Below are positions 28,096-43,777 of a stretch of DNA of 64,000 nt, piece by piece. A program made the position numbers and the translations under genes. The DNA comes from Ascidia mentula (lineage: Eukaryota; Chordata; Ascidiacea; Phlebobranchia; Ascidiidae), in contig OX387199.1 in the NCBI GenBank assembly GCA_947561715.1, positions 12,963,001 to 13,027,000 of the forward strand, read 5' to 3'. Below the pieces are notes generated by a model that saw only the letters and a program-made list of their open reading frames with translations, had not been told where the DNA came from and ran no database searches. Within the stretch, counting starts at the first letter, position 1. Every line of letters begins with the position of its first letter.

Positions 28096-28292
28096 GCTCG
28101 TCTCGGTTTCGCGACCACAACATCAGCAATCGGCCCTTTTCAGGGCCACCCACACTTTAATCGTGAGAGAATAGTTTGGTTACTTGGCGTGTGAGTTGTT
28201 TTTTGTTCCCGGTTTTGAGAGGTGGCCCTTCGCGTTTTGTTCTTGCCGGCGGCGGCGGCGGCGGCAAACAAAGCCAGGCGCCGATTGGTTGA

Positions 28293-28820
<528 letters not shown>

Positions 28821-29203
28821 GCACAGCAGGGGGGCGGGCGCCAACTAAACGAAACGGCTCTTTTCAGAGCCACCTAATTATTGGCTAAAGAGAAATTTGG
28901 ATAAATCTGAATGAATGTGGGTGTCTAGTTCTAGTAGTTAGTTCGTTTTTGCGTAGACCTGCGTCACGATATTCAGAGTGCGTGACGAAACAGCGGGTGG
29001 TGATTGGTGGAGGGAAATTTTGGGTTAAAAAATGTCATGGTGGCCGCCGCCGCCGCAGCCGCAGCGTTGTGTTGCAAGGGATATATTTATTTGGGTATAT
29101 TTGATGAGTAGCGAAACGGCAGCAAGGCACAAGTTTTCTCTTATTCCTAAAAATTGGGTGGCTCTGAAAAGAGCCGTTAATGGTTGCGCGAGCTCCCTTG
29201 CCC

Positions 29204-29590
<387 letters not shown>

Positions 29591-29949
29591 TTATTTGCTT
29601 CGGTAGTAAACGTAACTGAAGTAAAAAACGAATTCGATCGAATGCTCGCGCACGCTTCGGTCGTGGTTTTATAGCTACTCGATTTTGTCGAAGCCGATCG
29701 GTCGACAACCAATCGAAATCGAGGAAGTTAGTGAAACATTTTTGATTGGCTATGTAGTCTGGTTTGTTCAAATTTCAACAATGGCTTATTTGCATGCCCG
29801 GCGGCCAATCGCAACAACGATCCTCCATTCGGCTTATTCCATTGGCTGCACGCTTCGAATGCTCATTTGCATGTGGCAAATATAAATACGGTCCGACACG
29901 GGGAGCTTCACACATTCGTGTTGTTTGAAAAAAAAATTTAACCGCGAAA

Positions 29950-30309
29950 ATGGCAGCCAGCAAAGGCACAAAGAAGGCAGTGAAGAAGCAGACGCCCGCC
30001 GACAAGCACAAGAAGCGCAGGCGTAAGCGAAAGGAAAGCTTCAGCATCTACGTGTACAAGGTGCTCAAGCAGGTACATCCCGACACCGGAATCTCGAGCC
30101 GCGCCATGAACATCATGAACTCGTTTGTGAGCGACGTGTTTGAGCGCATCGCTGGTGAGGCGTCGCGCTTGGCCCTGTACAACAAGCGTTCAACGGTGAG
30201 CAGTCGCGAGATCCAAACCGCGGTCCGCCTGCTCTTGCCCGGCGAGTTGGCCAAGCACGCAGTGTCCGAAGGTACCAAGGCCGTCACCAAGTACACCAGC
30301 TCCAAGTGA
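29950..30309 (+). CDS. H2B: Histone H2B (unit 6)
   Basis: Same protein as in unit 1. Hairpin at 30344-30359. Confidence 0.98.
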   Translation: MAASKGTKKAVKKQTPADKHKKRRRKRKESFSIYVYKVLKQVHPDTGISSRAMNIMNSFVSDVFERIAGEASRLALYNKRSTVSSREIQTAVRLLLPGELAKHAVSEGTKAVTKYTSSK

Positions 30310-31561
30310 GCAAGCGATCGATCGCCCGACTCAACAACAGAACGGCTCTTTTCAGAGCCACCCGCTTGTTGCGAGGGAGAATCATTTGGAACCTTTCAAT
30401 TCAATGATAATATTGCGCAGACCGGCGCCGCCGCCACTTTATCTGCGGGAAACGCAATCGTCGCGCCCCGCTACCACGCGTAGCCATTTACAACTTAACT
30501 TATTTTATTCAATTTTTTTGAAAAGTTTGTTCTGTCAAGTAAATTCGAGCGACAAGTTTGTTGTTTCACTCAATCCCTCGATTTTGAGTGTAATTTGGTT
30601 GAGAGGCGAAAACGAACCCAAACCAATTATCTGCGCAGCTGGAGGCCTTGATTGGTAAACTGCTGCCTTGTAACTTTACATGTAACTTTACTGCTTGTTA
30701 CTGCTTTCCAACAATTTCGGTACGTTGCGATAAAAGTTTCATTTACTACTTGTTTTGCAATTGTTTATATTTATCGCCTTAACGGAAAATCGACGCTTTG
30801 TCATAAAATCGAAGTCCACAAATTTTGAAGCCACGGGTGGTCGAGTTGTAAGCTTACAGCACACCTGCATTTTGAGTGAGGGTCATAAAAAATTTTCGTC
30901 TTGCATTCTGCAAACAAGTTCTCTCTTACAACTTTTTCCACATTTCCACAGACTTTCTAAGCTATTAATTTTGGGTCGCGACATGTCCTCGCCACCAGTC
31001 CGGCTTTGATTTTCTGCAGTTTTTTCCTGTACTAAGCGGTCACGCGACGCAGGCCATTTCTCGATTTGCTCATACTCCCCAAGCCTAAGTTCGTTGCAAA
31101 GCGGCGATGCAGGCCACCCGCCGCGCCACGGAACAGTTGTACTTCGTTCCTAAAGCGCGACGGCCGCCACGCCAGTGCAAGCCACGGCGACTGGGCCTTT
31201 CGCAGCCCTTGGCGCCCCACCTCTCCGCCACCCGTGGCGTTAGCGGTGGTCGCGATGACCTGAGTTCGCGTGGGTAATTGGGTGAGGCATCGCACTAGGC
31301 CCCTGTACAGCAATCGTTGCGAATGCGCGCGTGTACCAAACGTACGACGACCGTACTTCTTGATTGCTAGCACAATACCAGCAAGTCTACCGACCGATAC
31401 AACGACGGTGGCAAACATCGTTTCGCGTTGGTCCGTAAACGCTCTAAAAAAGGACGGCGTTGTCTCGCGGCTGCCAAAAGCTATTTCTTCACTTTGGAAG
31501 CACCTACGCACGCACTCACGTCGAGTTACTTACTTACTTACCCAAGAGATCATCAAGAATC

Positions 31562-32170
31562 ATGACGGACTCGAAGAAGCAAAGCAGCAGGAAGCCCGCC
31601 GCGCCCGCGGCACACCCCACCTACGCGGTGATGATTAAGGCTGCCATCGCGCAGCTGAAGGAACGCAACGGCTCGTCTCGCCAAGCCATCGTCAAATACG
31701 TCAAGGCCAACTACAAGGTGAGCAACACGCCCGAAAGTCACATCAAGTTGGCTTTGAAGCGAATGGTGACGCAAGACGTGCTTACCCGCACCAAGGGCGT
31801 GGGCGCTTCTGGCTCCTTCAAGCTTGCCAGCAAGGCCTCGGCCGAAGCGCCAAAGAAGAAGACCAAGGCAAAGAAGCCAAAGCAAGCGGTTGCCAAGAAG
31901 CCGGCCGCAGCAGCGACGAAGAAGGAGACCGGCACCAAGAAGTCGGCTGGCAAAAAGGCCGCGGCCAAGAAGCCTGCTTCCAGCAGCAAGAAGACTGCCG
32001 CCAAAAAGACCGCGTCGCCGAAAAAGTCAGCCGCAAAGAAACCTGCGAGCAAAAAGGCAGCGGCTGGAAAGAAATCGCCTGCCAAAAAGAGCGCAGTGAA
32101 GGCCAAAAAGCCGGCCGCCAAAAAACCGGCAAAGAAGCCCAGTGCCAAGAAGCCGGCAGCGAAAAAGTGA
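31562..32170 (+). CDS. H1: Linker histone H1 (unit 6)
   Basis: Same 202-residue protein as in unit 1. Hairpin at 32208-32223; long-allele spacer follows. Confidence 0.95.
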   Translation: MTDSKKQSSRKPAAPAAHPTYAVMIKAAIAQLKERNGSSRQAIVKYVKANYKVSNTPESHIKLALKRMVTQDVLTRTKGVGASGSFKLASKASAEAPKKKTKAKKPKQAVAKKPAAAATKKETGTKKSAGKKAAAKKPASSSKKTAAKKTASPKKSAAKKPASKKAAAGKKSPAKKSAVKAKKPAAKKPAKKPSAKKPAAKK

Positions 32171-32426
32171 GCACCGAAGTCGGCGGGGGGTCCGCATCAT
32201 AACAAACGGCTCTTTTCAGGGCCACTCAACTTTGTGCAAAAGAGAGAAGCGAGCCACCAGCTCAAAACGAAGGCCGGGGTGCCCGGCCAGACGGAGGGAG
32301 GGAGGGCGGGCCGGCAGGCCGACCGACTGACTGACTGACTGACTACCTTTAAGTATGCTCTTTGGCGCCCCAAACGGACGAATTTTTCTGTTTTGTTTCG
32401 CGGAGGTACGAAAACTGGCTACTTAG

Positions 32427-32810
<384 letters not shown>

Positions 32811-33007
32811 GCTCGTCTCGGTTTCGCGACCACAACATCAGCAATCGGCCCTTTTCAGGGCCACCCACACTTTAATCGTGAGAGAATAGTTTGGTTACTT
32901 GGCGTGTGAGTTGTTTTTTGTTCCCGGTTTTGAGAGGTGGCCCTTCGCGTTTTGTTCTTGCCGGCGGCGGCGGCGGCGGCAAACAAAGCCAGGCGCCGAT
33001 TGGTTGA

Positions 33008-33535
<528 letters not shown>

Positions 33536-33918
33536 GCACAGCAGGGGGGCGGGCGCCAACTAAACGAAACGGCTCTTTTCAGAGCCACCTAATTATTGGC
33601 TAAAGAGAAATTTGGATAAATCTGAATGAATGTGGGTGTCTAGTTCTAGTAGTTAGTTCGTTTTTGCGTAGACCTGCGTCACGATATTCAGAGTGCGTGA
33701 CGAAACAGCGGGTGGTGATTGGTGGAGGGAAATTTTGGGTTAAAAAATGTCATGGTGGCCGCCGCCGCCGCAGCCGCAGCGTTGTGTTGCAAGGGATATA
33801 TTTATTTGGGTATATTTGATGAGTAGCGAAACGGCAGCAAGGCACAAGTTTTCTCTTATTCCTAAAAATTGGGTGGCTCTGAAAAGAGCCGTTAATGGTT
33901 GCGCGAGCTCCCTTGCCC

Positions 33919-34305
<387 letters not shown>

Positions 34306-34664
34306 TTATTTGCTTCGGTAGTAAACGTAACTGAAGTAAAAAACGAATTCGATCGAATGCTCGCGCACGCTTCGGTCGTGGTTTTATAGCTACTCGATTT
34401 TGTCGAAGCCGATCGGTCGACAACCAATCGAAATCGAGGAAGTTAGTGAAACATTTTTGATTGGCTATGTAGTCTGGTTTGTTCAAATTTCAACAATGGC
34501 TTATTTGCATGCCCGGCGGCCAATCGCAACAACGATCCTCCATTCGGCTTATTCCATTGGCTGCACGCTTCGAATGCTCATTTGCATGTGGCAAATATAA
34601 ATACGGTCCGACACGGGGAGCTTCACACATTCGTGTTGTTTGAAAAAAAAATTTAACCGCGAAA

Positions 34665-35024
34665 ATGGCAGCCAGCAAAGGCACAAAGAAGGCAGTGAAG
34701 AAGCAGACGCCCGCCGACAAGCACAAGAAGCGCAGGCGTAAGCGAAAGGAAAGCTTCAGCATCTACGTGTACAAGGTGCTCAAGCAGGTACATCCCGACA
34801 CCGGAATCTCGAGCCGCGCCATGAACATCATGAACTCGTTTGTGAGCGACGTGTTTGAGCGCATCGCTGGTGAGGCGTCGCGCTTGGCCCTGTACAACAA
34901 GCGTTCAACGGTGAGCAGTCGCGAGATCCAAACCGCGGTCCGCCTGCTCTTGCCCGGCGAGTTGGCCAAGCACGCAGTGTCCGAAGGTACCAAGGCCGTC
35001 ACCAAGTACACCAGCTCCAAGTGA
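34665..35024 (+). CDS. H2B: Histone H2B (unit 7)
   Basis: Same protein as in unit 1. Hairpin at 35059-35074. Confidence 0.98.
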   Translation: MAASKGTKKAVKKQTPADKHKKRRRKRKESFSIYVYKVLKQVHPDTGISSRAMNIMNSFVSDVFERIAGEASRLALYNKRSTVSSREIQTAVRLLLPGELAKHAVSEGTKAVTKYTSSK

Positions 35025-36276
35025 GCAAGCGATCGATCGCCCGACTCAACAACAGAACGGCTCTTTTCAGAGCCACCCGCTTGTTGCGAGGGAGAATCAT
35101 TTGGAACCTTTCAATTCAATGATAATATTGCGCAGACCGGCGCCGCCGCCACTTTATCTGCGGGAAACGCAATCGTCGCGCCCCGCTACCACGCGTAGCC
35201 ATTTACAACTTAACTTATTTTATTCAATTTTTTTGAAAAGTTTGTTCTGTCAAGTAAATTCGAGCGACAAGTTTGTTGTTTCACTCAATCCCTCGATTTT
35301 GAGTGTAATTTGGTTGAGAGGCGAAAACGAACCCAAACCAATTATCTGCGCAGCTGGAGGCCTTGATTGGTAAACTGCTGCCTTGTAACTTTACATGTAA
35401 CTTTACTGCTTGTTACTGCTTTCCAACAATTTCGGTACGTTGCGATAAAAGTTTCATTTACTACTTGTTTTGCAATTGTTTATATTTATCGCCTTAACGG
35501 AAAATCGACGCTTTGTCATAAAATCGAAGTCCACAAATTTTGAAGCCACGGGTGGTCGAGTTGTAAGCTTACAGCACACCTGCATTTTGAGTGAGGGTCA
35601 TAAAAAATTTTCGTCTTGCATTCTGCAAACAAGTTCTCTCTTACAACTTTTTCCACATTTCCACAGACTTTCTAAGCTATTAATTTTGGGTCGCGACATG
35701 TCCTCGCCACCAGTCCGGCTTTGATTTTCTGCAGTTTTTTCCTGTACTAAGCGGTCACGCGACGCAGGCCATTTCTCGATTTGCTCATACTCCCCAAGCC
35801 TAAGTTCGTTGCAAAGCGGCGATGCAGGCCACCCGCCGCGCCACGGAACAGTTGTACTTCGTTCCTAAAGCGCGACGGCCGCCACGCCAGTGCAAGCCAC
35901 GGCGACTGGGCCTTTCGCAGCCCTTGGCGCCCCACCTCTCCGCCACCCGTGGCGTTAGCGGTGGTCGCGATGACCTGAGTTCGCGTGGGTAATTGGGTGA
36001 GGCATCGCACTAGGCCCCTGTACAGCAATCGTTGCGAATGCGCGCGTGTACCAAACGTACGACGACCGTACTTCTTGATTGCTAGCACAATACCAGCAAG
36101 TCTACCGACCGATACAACGACGGTGGCAAACATCGTTTCGCGTTGGTCCGTAAACGCTCTAAAAAAGGACGGCGTTGTCTCGCGGCTGCCAAAAGCTATT
36201 TCTTCACTTTGGAAGCACCTACGCACGCACTCACGTCGAGTTACTTACTTACTTACCCAAGAGATCATCAAGAATC

Positions 36277-37044
36277 ATGACGGACTCGAAGAAGCAAAGC
36301 AGCAGGAAGCCCGCCGCGCCCGCGGCACACCCCACCTACGCGGTGATGATTAAGGCTGCCATCGCGCAGCTGAAGGAACGCAACGGCTCGTCTCGCCAAG
36401 CCATCGTCAAATACGTCAAGGCCAACTACAAGGTGAGCAACACGCCCGAAAGTCACATCAAGTTGGCTTTGAAGCGAATGGTGACGCAAGACGTGCTTAC
36501 CCGCACCAAGGGCGTGGGCGCTTCTGGCTCCTTCAAGCTTGCCAGCAAGGCCTCGGCCGAAGCGCCAAAGAAGAAGACCAAGGCAAAGAAGCCAAAGCAA
36601 GCGGTTGCCAAGAAGCCGGCCGCAGCAGCGACGAAGAAGGAGACCGGCACCAAGAAGTCGGCTGGCAAAAAGGCCGCGGCCAAGAAGCCTGCTTCCAGCA
36701 GCAAGAAGACTGCCGCCAAAAAGACCGCGTCGCCGAAAAAGTCAGCCGCAAAGAAACCTGCGAGCAAAAAGGCAGCGGCTGGAAAGAAATCGCCTGCCAA
36801 AAAGAGCGCAGTGAAGGCCAAAAAGCCGGCCGCCAAAAAACCGGCAAAGAGCCCAGTGCCAAGAAGCCGGCAGCGAAAAAGTGAGCACCGAAGTCGGCGG
36901 GGGGTCCGCATCATAACAAACGGCTCTTTTCAGGGCCACTCAACTTTGTGCAAAAGAGAGAAGCGAGCCACCAGCTCAAAACGAAGGCCGGGGTGCCCGG
37001 CCAGACGGAGGGAGGGAGGGCGGGCCGGCAGGCCGACCGACTGA
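36277..37044 (+). pseudogene. H1: Linker histone H1 with 1-bp deletion and read-through frame (unit 7)
   Basis: Identical to the other H1 genes until residue 191. One A is then missing (GGCAAAGAGCCC instead of GGCAAAGAAGCCC, about 36848-36851). The last 11 residues are replaced by a 64-residue Arg/Ser-rich extension, giving 255 codons. The new frame passes the normal stop (which would end at 36884) and the 3' hairpin at 36922-36937, and stops only at 37042-37044, about 105 nt past the hairpin. Histone mRNAs are normally cleaved a few nt after the hairpin, so the mature message would have no stop codon. The globular domain is intact. It is probably non-functional or under non-stop decay; a sequencing or assembly error is also possible. 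Confidence 0.85.
36922..36937 (+). terminator. H1 3' hairpin lying inside the shifted frame (unit 7)
   Basis: GGCTCTTTTCAGGGCC, unchanged from other H1 genes, but here translated in the shifted H1 frame because the stop has been lost upstream. Confidence 0.85.
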
Positions 37045-37140
37045 CTGACTGACTGACTACCTTTAAGTATGCTCTTTGGCGCCCCAAACGGACGAATTTT
37101 TCTGTTTTGTTTCGCGGAGGTACGAAAACTGGCTACTTAG

Positions 37141-37524
<384 letters not shown>

Positions 37525-37721
37525 GCTCGTCTCGGTTTCGCGACCACAACATCAGCAATCGGCCCTTTTCAGGGCCACCCACACTTTAATCGTGAGAGAA
37601 TAGTTTGGTTACTTGGCGTGTGAGTTGTTTTTTGTTCCCGGTTTTGAGAGGTGGCCCTTCGCGTTTTGTTCTTGCCGGCGGCGGCGGCGGCGGCAAACAA
37701 AGCCAGGCGCCGATTGGTTGA

Positions 37722-38249
<528 letters not shown>

Positions 38250-38632
38250 GCACAGCAGGGGGGCGGGCGCCAACTAAACGAAACGGCTCTTTTCAGAGCC
38301 ACCTAATTATTGGCTAAAGAGAAATTTGGATAAATCTGAATGAATGTGGGTGTCTAGTTCTAGTAGTTAGTTCGTTTTTGCGTAGACCTGCGTCACGATA
38401 TTCAGAGTGCGTGACGAAACAGCGGGTGGTGATTGGTGGAGGGAAATTTTGGGTTAAAAAATGTCATGGTGGCCGCCGCCGCCGCAGCCGCAGCGTTGTG
38501 TTGCAAGGGATATATTTATTTGGGTATATTTGATGAGTAGCGAAACGGCAGCAAGGCACAAGTTTTCTCTTATTCCTAAAAATTGGGTGGCTCTGAAAAG
38601 AGCCGTTAATGGTTGCGCGAGCTCCCTTGCCC

Positions 38633-39019
<387 letters not shown>

Positions 39020-39027
39020 TTATTTGC

Positions 39028-39039
39028 TTCGGTAGTAAA
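39028..39039 (-). repeat. Target-site duplication, copy next to H2A
   Basis: TTCGGTAGTAAA (plus strand), identical to 40590-40601. In uninterrupted units the sequence occurs once (872-883 in unit 1). The unit-8 length excess of 1562 bp equals the 1550-bp element plus this 12-bp duplication. Confidence 0.95.
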
Positions 39040-40589
39040 TTATTTTATTCGGGCAACGTAGTAAATACAACAGCCACGAAGGAACACAACATAGGTCGCA
39101 AGCGCAAAAGGAACAAAAAAAGGATTTAGGGACACTGGGTTGCACAAGGCACAGAAAGGGGCACATTACAATGTCTCGTTGAAGTCATGCGGTATGCGGA
39201 TACCGCACGGACACGTCTGCGATTCCGCGATCGCGTGATAGCGTCCGCACGTGCACCGTATATGCAATCGTTGGCAATTGGTGTTGGGGCATCTAGCGGC
39301 TTTAAAGGATGCGGCGGTGGTCCACTGACCACATGGGCATCGACGGTGATGTTTTTCACATTTGCAGGTGTGGGTTGTTTCCTCGGTCGGAAACATAGAG
39401 CGGCAGCATTTTGTGTGTTGTTTCTTCGGTGAGGAGCTTTTCTTGCGTTTCTGCTTTCTTGTCCCCACTGACTTCCACGGGGTAGACGTTGTGGGTAGTG
39501 GTGTTTCATCGACATGTCGGAGGTCAGGTGTAGGGTGATCTGGTTCCATGGTTTGGGCTTGAAGTTTTTGACGTGCTTCGAGAATAACAGGTATGTACTT
39601 TGCTGGAAGCATGGCAACAGGTACAGCTGAGGATGTAACTGCTTGTCCGACTTCCATGTCAGTTGGTGAAGAGGAGGAGGAGGAGGAGGAGGAGTCGTCT
39701 TCGTCGGAGGAGGATGGAGATGTGCCTCCGTTATCCTCAGTGGAGTGAGACTCTTGGTCGTTGGGTTGATCTTTGCTTTGGTCTTTTTCAGGGTTCTTGT
39801 TAGTATCTTTCTTCTTTTTCTTTTCTTGGAGGATGGCGCAATTTTCTTTGTTGTGGCCATCGGCCTTGCAATGGTCGCAGTGCGGTGGCTGCGATACATG
39901 GAAGGCCGAAACCACGTGTTCCCCGAGCTTGAGCTCTCTGGGGATGGGGTTATGTTGTAGAACAGACCTTTTCATGATGAAAGCTCTTTTACCATTGCTG
40001 ATACGGTATTGATCGTACAGCCTCCAACCCCGGGACACTGGAGCATAGTTGTTCAACAGTGCCTGGATCGGCTGCTGCTTTATCTTAGGGGGAACATAGC
40101 TGATGACGACCCTCTCCTCGTCATTGGTCCACGCGTTAGCGTAGACCGCCGACGAGGAGTCGGTGATCTTCTTAGCCAATAGTTTCGCTTGTGCATCATT
40201 GATGGTATAAAATATAACTTTCCCATTGGGGAGAAGGTTAATACCATTTAGGTTTCTTATCGCAAAGTTACATGTTTTGAGGAGGCCGTAGATCGCCTCC
40301 CGGTTCAGCCCGGGATTAAATCTAGCCTCTACCTCACCATCTCGCTCAATGCGAAAGGGATCATTGTTAGGGTTTTCAGCGTTATGGGCCGCTACTGCAG
40401 CGTAAGACGTGCCTGCAGGATTTGTAGCACCTGCCATACTTCAGTCCGCAATTCTATAAGGTAGCTTGTCTAACTTCTCACCTTGGGTTTGTGGTCCTGG
40501 AGTAAGTTCCGGAAGATCCCAGATGATATAATCCAATGTATGTATAATCCAAGGGCTAAGAGCCAGATTCTAACTTGCCTTCTTTGCTG
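39040..40589 (-). mobile_element. ORF1-only non-LTR element in the H2A 5' UTR
   Basis: A 1550-bp insertion, in the same orientation as H2A (minus). It has a 5' UTR (40589-40438), a single ORF related to ORF1 of the two H3 elements, and a short 3' UTR (39165-39040) ending GCCCGAATAAAATAA; AATAAA complement is at 39044-39049. There is no ORF2. A perfect 12-bp target duplication shows it inserted as a complete unit, not as a 5'-truncated copy. The organisation recalls HAL1, the ORF1-only derivatives of mammalian L1. It presumably depends on an autonomous relative's reverse transcriptase, perhaps through the shared 3' end. Confidence 0.9.
39166..40437 (-). CDS. ORF1 protein of the ORF1-only element
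   Basis: 423 residues, open throughout. The N-terminal half aligns with ORF1 of the H3 elements: GEVEARFNPGLNREAIYGLL, ERVVISYVPP, GKRAFIMKRSVLQHNPIPRE. A CX2CX4HX4C knuckle (CDHCKADGHNKENC) follows, then a Lys/Asp/Ser-rich low-complexity linker with a long serine run. The C-terminal cysteine-rich domain (TKCCRSMFPTEE to CPCGIRIPHDFNETL) matches the same domain of the H3 elements in cysteine spacing. Divergence is far greater than between the two H3 copies, so it belongs to a separate family of the same lineage. Maintenance of the open frame without ORF2 suggests selection or recent insertion. Confidence 0.9.
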   Translation of the reverse strand: MAGATNPAGTSYAAVAAHNAENPNNDPFRIERDGEVEARFNPGLNREAIYGLLKTCNFAIRNLNGINLLPNGKVIFYTINDAQAKLLAKKITDSSSAVYANAWTNDEERVVISYVPPKIKQQPIQALLNNYAPVSRGWRLYDQYRISNGKRAFIMKRSVLQHNPIPRELKLGEHVVSAFHVSQPPHCDHCKADGHNKENCAILQEKKKKKDTNKNPEKDQSKDQPNDQESHSTEDNGGTSPSSSDEDDSSSSSSSSSPTDMEVGQAVTSSAVPVAMLPAKYIPVILEARQKLQAQTMEPDHPTPDLRHVDETPLPTTSTPWKSVGTRKQKRKKSSSPKKQHTKCCRSMFPTEETTHTCKCEKHHRRCPCGQWTTAASFKAARCPNTNCQRLHIRCTCGRYHAIAESQTCPCGIRIPHDFNETL

Positions 40590-40601
40590 TTCGGTAGTAA
40601 A
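40590..40601 (-). repeat. Target-site duplication, promoter-side copy
   Basis: TTCGGTAGTAAA (plus strand), continuing into ACGTAACTGAAG as in uninterrupted units. Confidence 0.95.
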
Positions 40602-40940
40602 CGTAACTGAAGTAAAAAACGAATTCGATCGAATGCTCGCGCACGCTTCGGTCGTGGTTTTATAGCTACTCGATTTTGTCGAAGCCGATCGGTCGACAAC
40701 CAATCGAAATCGAGGAAGTTAGTGAAACATTTTTGATTGGCTATGTAGTCTGGTTTGTTCAAATTTCAACAATGGCTTATTTGCATGCCCGGCGGCCAAT
40801 CGCAACAACGATCCTCCATTCGGCTTATTCCATTGGCTGCACGCTTCGAATGCTCATTTGCATGTGGCAAATATAAATACGGTCCGACACGGGGAGCTTC
40901 ACACATTCGTGTTGTTTGAAAAAAAAATTTAACCGCGAAA
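40602..40940. promoter_or_regulatory. H2A-H2B promoter of unit 8, H2A side now driving the element
   Basis: The H2A TATA box (minus, 40666-40656) lies 65-76 bp from the insertion site, so transcription toward H2A enters the element's 5' end in sense. The H2B side, with octamers and TATA, is unaltered. Confidence 0.75.
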
Positions 40941-41300
40941 ATGGCAGCCAGCAAAGGCACAAAGAAGGCAGTGAAGAAGCAGACGCCCGCCGACAAGCAC
41001 AAGAAGCGCAGGCGTAAGCGAAAGGAAAGCTTCAGCATCTACGTGTACAAGGTGCTCAAGCAGGTACATCCCGACACCGGAATCTCGAGCCGCGCCATGA
41101 ACATCATGAACTCGTTTGTGAGCGACGTGTTTGAGCGCATCGCTGGTGAGGCGTCGCGCTTGGCCCTGTACAACAAGCGTTCAACGGTGAGCAGTCGCGA
41201 GATCCAAACCGCGGTCCGCCTGCTCTTGCCCGGCGAGTTGGCCAAGCACGCAGTGTCCGAAGGTACCAAGGCCGTCACCAAGTACACCAGCTCCAAGTGA
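40941..41300 (+). CDS. H2B: Histone H2B (unit 8)
   Basis: Same protein as in unit 1. Hairpin at 41335-41350. Confidence 0.98.
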   Translation: MAASKGTKKAVKKQTPADKHKKRRRKRKESFSIYVYKVLKQVHPDTGISSRAMNIMNSFVSDVFERIAGEASRLALYNKRSTVSSREIQTAVRLLLPGELAKHAVSEGTKAVTKYTSSK

Positions 41301-42552
41301 GCAAGCGATCGATCGCCCGACTCAACAACAGAACGGCTCTTTTCAGAGCCACCCGCTTGTTGCGAGGGAGAATCATTTGGAACCTTTCAATTCAATGATA
41401 ATATTGCGCAGACCGGCGCCGCCGCCACTTTATCTGCGGGAAACGCAATCGTCGCGCCCCGCTACCACGCGTAGCCATTTACAACTTAACTTATTTTATT
41501 CAATTTTTTTGAAAAGTTTGTTCTGTCAAGTAAATTCGAGCGACAAGTTTGTTGTTTCACTCAATCCCTCGATTTTGAGTGTAATTTGGTTGAGAGGCGA
41601 AAACGAACCCAAACCAATTATCTGCGCAGCTGGAGGCCTTGATTGGTAAACTGCTGCCTTGTAACTTTACATGTAACTTTACTGCTTGTTACTGCTTTCC
41701 AACAATTTCGGTACGTTGCGATAAAAGTTTCATTTACTACTTGTTTTGCAATTGTTTATATTTATCGCCTTAACGGAAAATCGACGCTTTGTCATAAAAT
41801 CGAAGTCCACAAATTTTGAAGCCACGGGTGGTCGAGTTGTAAGCTTACAGCACACCTGCATTTTGAGTGAGGGTCATAAAAAATTTTCGTCTTGCATTCT
41901 GCAAACAAGTTCTCTCTTACAACTTTTTCCACATTTCCACAGACTTTCTAAGCTATTAATTTTGGGTCGCGACATGTCCTCGCCACCAGTCCGGCTTTGA
42001 TTTTCTGCAGTTTTTTCCTGTACTAAGCGGTCACGCGACGCAGGCCATTTCTCGATTTGCTCATACTCCCCAAGCCTAAGTTCGTTGCAAAGCGGCGATG
42101 CAGGCCACCCGCCGCGCCACGGAACAGTTGTACTTCGTTCCTAAAGCGCGACGGCCGCCACGCCAGTGCAAGCCACGGCGACTGGGCCTTTCGCAGCCCT
42201 TGGCGCCCCACCTCTCCGCCACCCGTGGCGTTAGCGGTGGTCGCGATGACCTGAGTTCGCGTGGGTAATTGGGTGAGGCATCGCACTAGGCCCCTGTACA
42301 GCAATCGTTGCGAATGCGCGCGTGTACCAAACGTACGACGACCGTACTTCTTGATTGCTAGCACAATACCAGCAAGTCTACCGACCGATACAACGACGGT
42401 GGCAAACATCGTTTCGCGTTGGTCCGTAAACGCTCTAAAAAAGGACGGCGTTGTCTCGCGGCTGCCAAAAGCTATTTCTTCACTTTGGAAGCACCTACGC
42501 ACGCACTCACGTCGAGTTACTTACTTACTTACCCAAGAGATCATCAAGAATC

Positions 42553-43161
42553 ATGACGGACTCGAAGAAGCAAAGCAGCAGGAAGCCCGCCGCGCCCGCG
42601 GCACACCCCACCTACGCGGTGATGATTAAGGCTGCCATCGCGCAGCTGAAGGAACGCAACGGCTCGTCTCGCCAAGCCATCGTCAAATACGTCAAGGCCA
42701 ACTACAAGGTGAGCAACACGCCCGAAAGTCACATCAAGTTGGCTTTGAAGCGAATGGTGACGCAAGACGTGCTTACCCGCACCAAGGGCGTGGGCGCTTC
42801 TGGCTCCTTCAAGCTTGCCAGCAAGGCCTCGGCCGAAGCGCCAAAGAAGAAGACCAAGGCAAAGAAGCCAAAGCAAGCGGTTGCCAAGAAGCCGGCCGCA
42901 GCAGCGACGAAGAAGGAGACCGGCACCAAGAAGTCGGCTGGCAAAAAGGCCGCGGCCAAGAAGCCTGCTTCCAGCAGCAAGAAGACTGCCGCCAAAAAGA
43001 CCGCGTCGCCGAAAAAGTCAGCCGCAAAGAAACCTGCGAGCAAAAAGGCAGCGGCTGGAAAGAAATCGCCTGCCAAAAAGAGCGCAGTGAAGGCCAAAAA
43101 GCCGGCCGCCAAAAAACCGGCAAAGAAGCCCAGTGCCAAGAAGCCGGCAGCGAAAAAGTGA
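42553..43161 (+). CDS. H1: Linker histone H1 (unit 8)
   Basis: Same 202-residue protein as in unit 1. Hairpin at 43199-43214; short-allele spacer follows. Confidence 0.95.
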   Translation: MTDSKKQSSRKPAAPAAHPTYAVMIKAAIAQLKERNGSSRQAIVKYVKANYKVSNTPESHIKLALKRMVTQDVLTRTKGVGASGSFKLASKASAEAPKKKTKAKKPKQAVAKKPAAAATKKETGTKKSAGKKAAAKKPASSSKKTAAKKTASPKKSAAKKPASKKAAAGKKSPAKKSAVKAKKPAAKKPAKKPSAKKPAAKK

Positions 43162-43393
43162 GCACCGAAGTCGGCGGGGGGTCCGCATCATAACAAACGG
43201 CTCTTTTCAGGGCCACTCAACTTTGTGCAAAAGAGAGAAGCGAGCCACCAGCTCAAAACGAAGGCCGGGTTGCCCGGCCAGACGGAGGGAGGGCCGACCG
43301 ACTGACTGACTACCTTTAAGTATGCTCTTTGGCGCCCCAAACGGACGAATTTTTCTGTTTTGTTTCGCGGAGGTACGAAAACTGGCTACTTAG

Positions 43394-43777
<384 letters not shown>

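Noticed and set aside
40480..40500. Splice donor-like CAAGGTGAGAAG in the 5' UTR of the ORF1-only element
   Set aside because: No matching acceptor or exon structure; the element is complete and contiguous without splicing.
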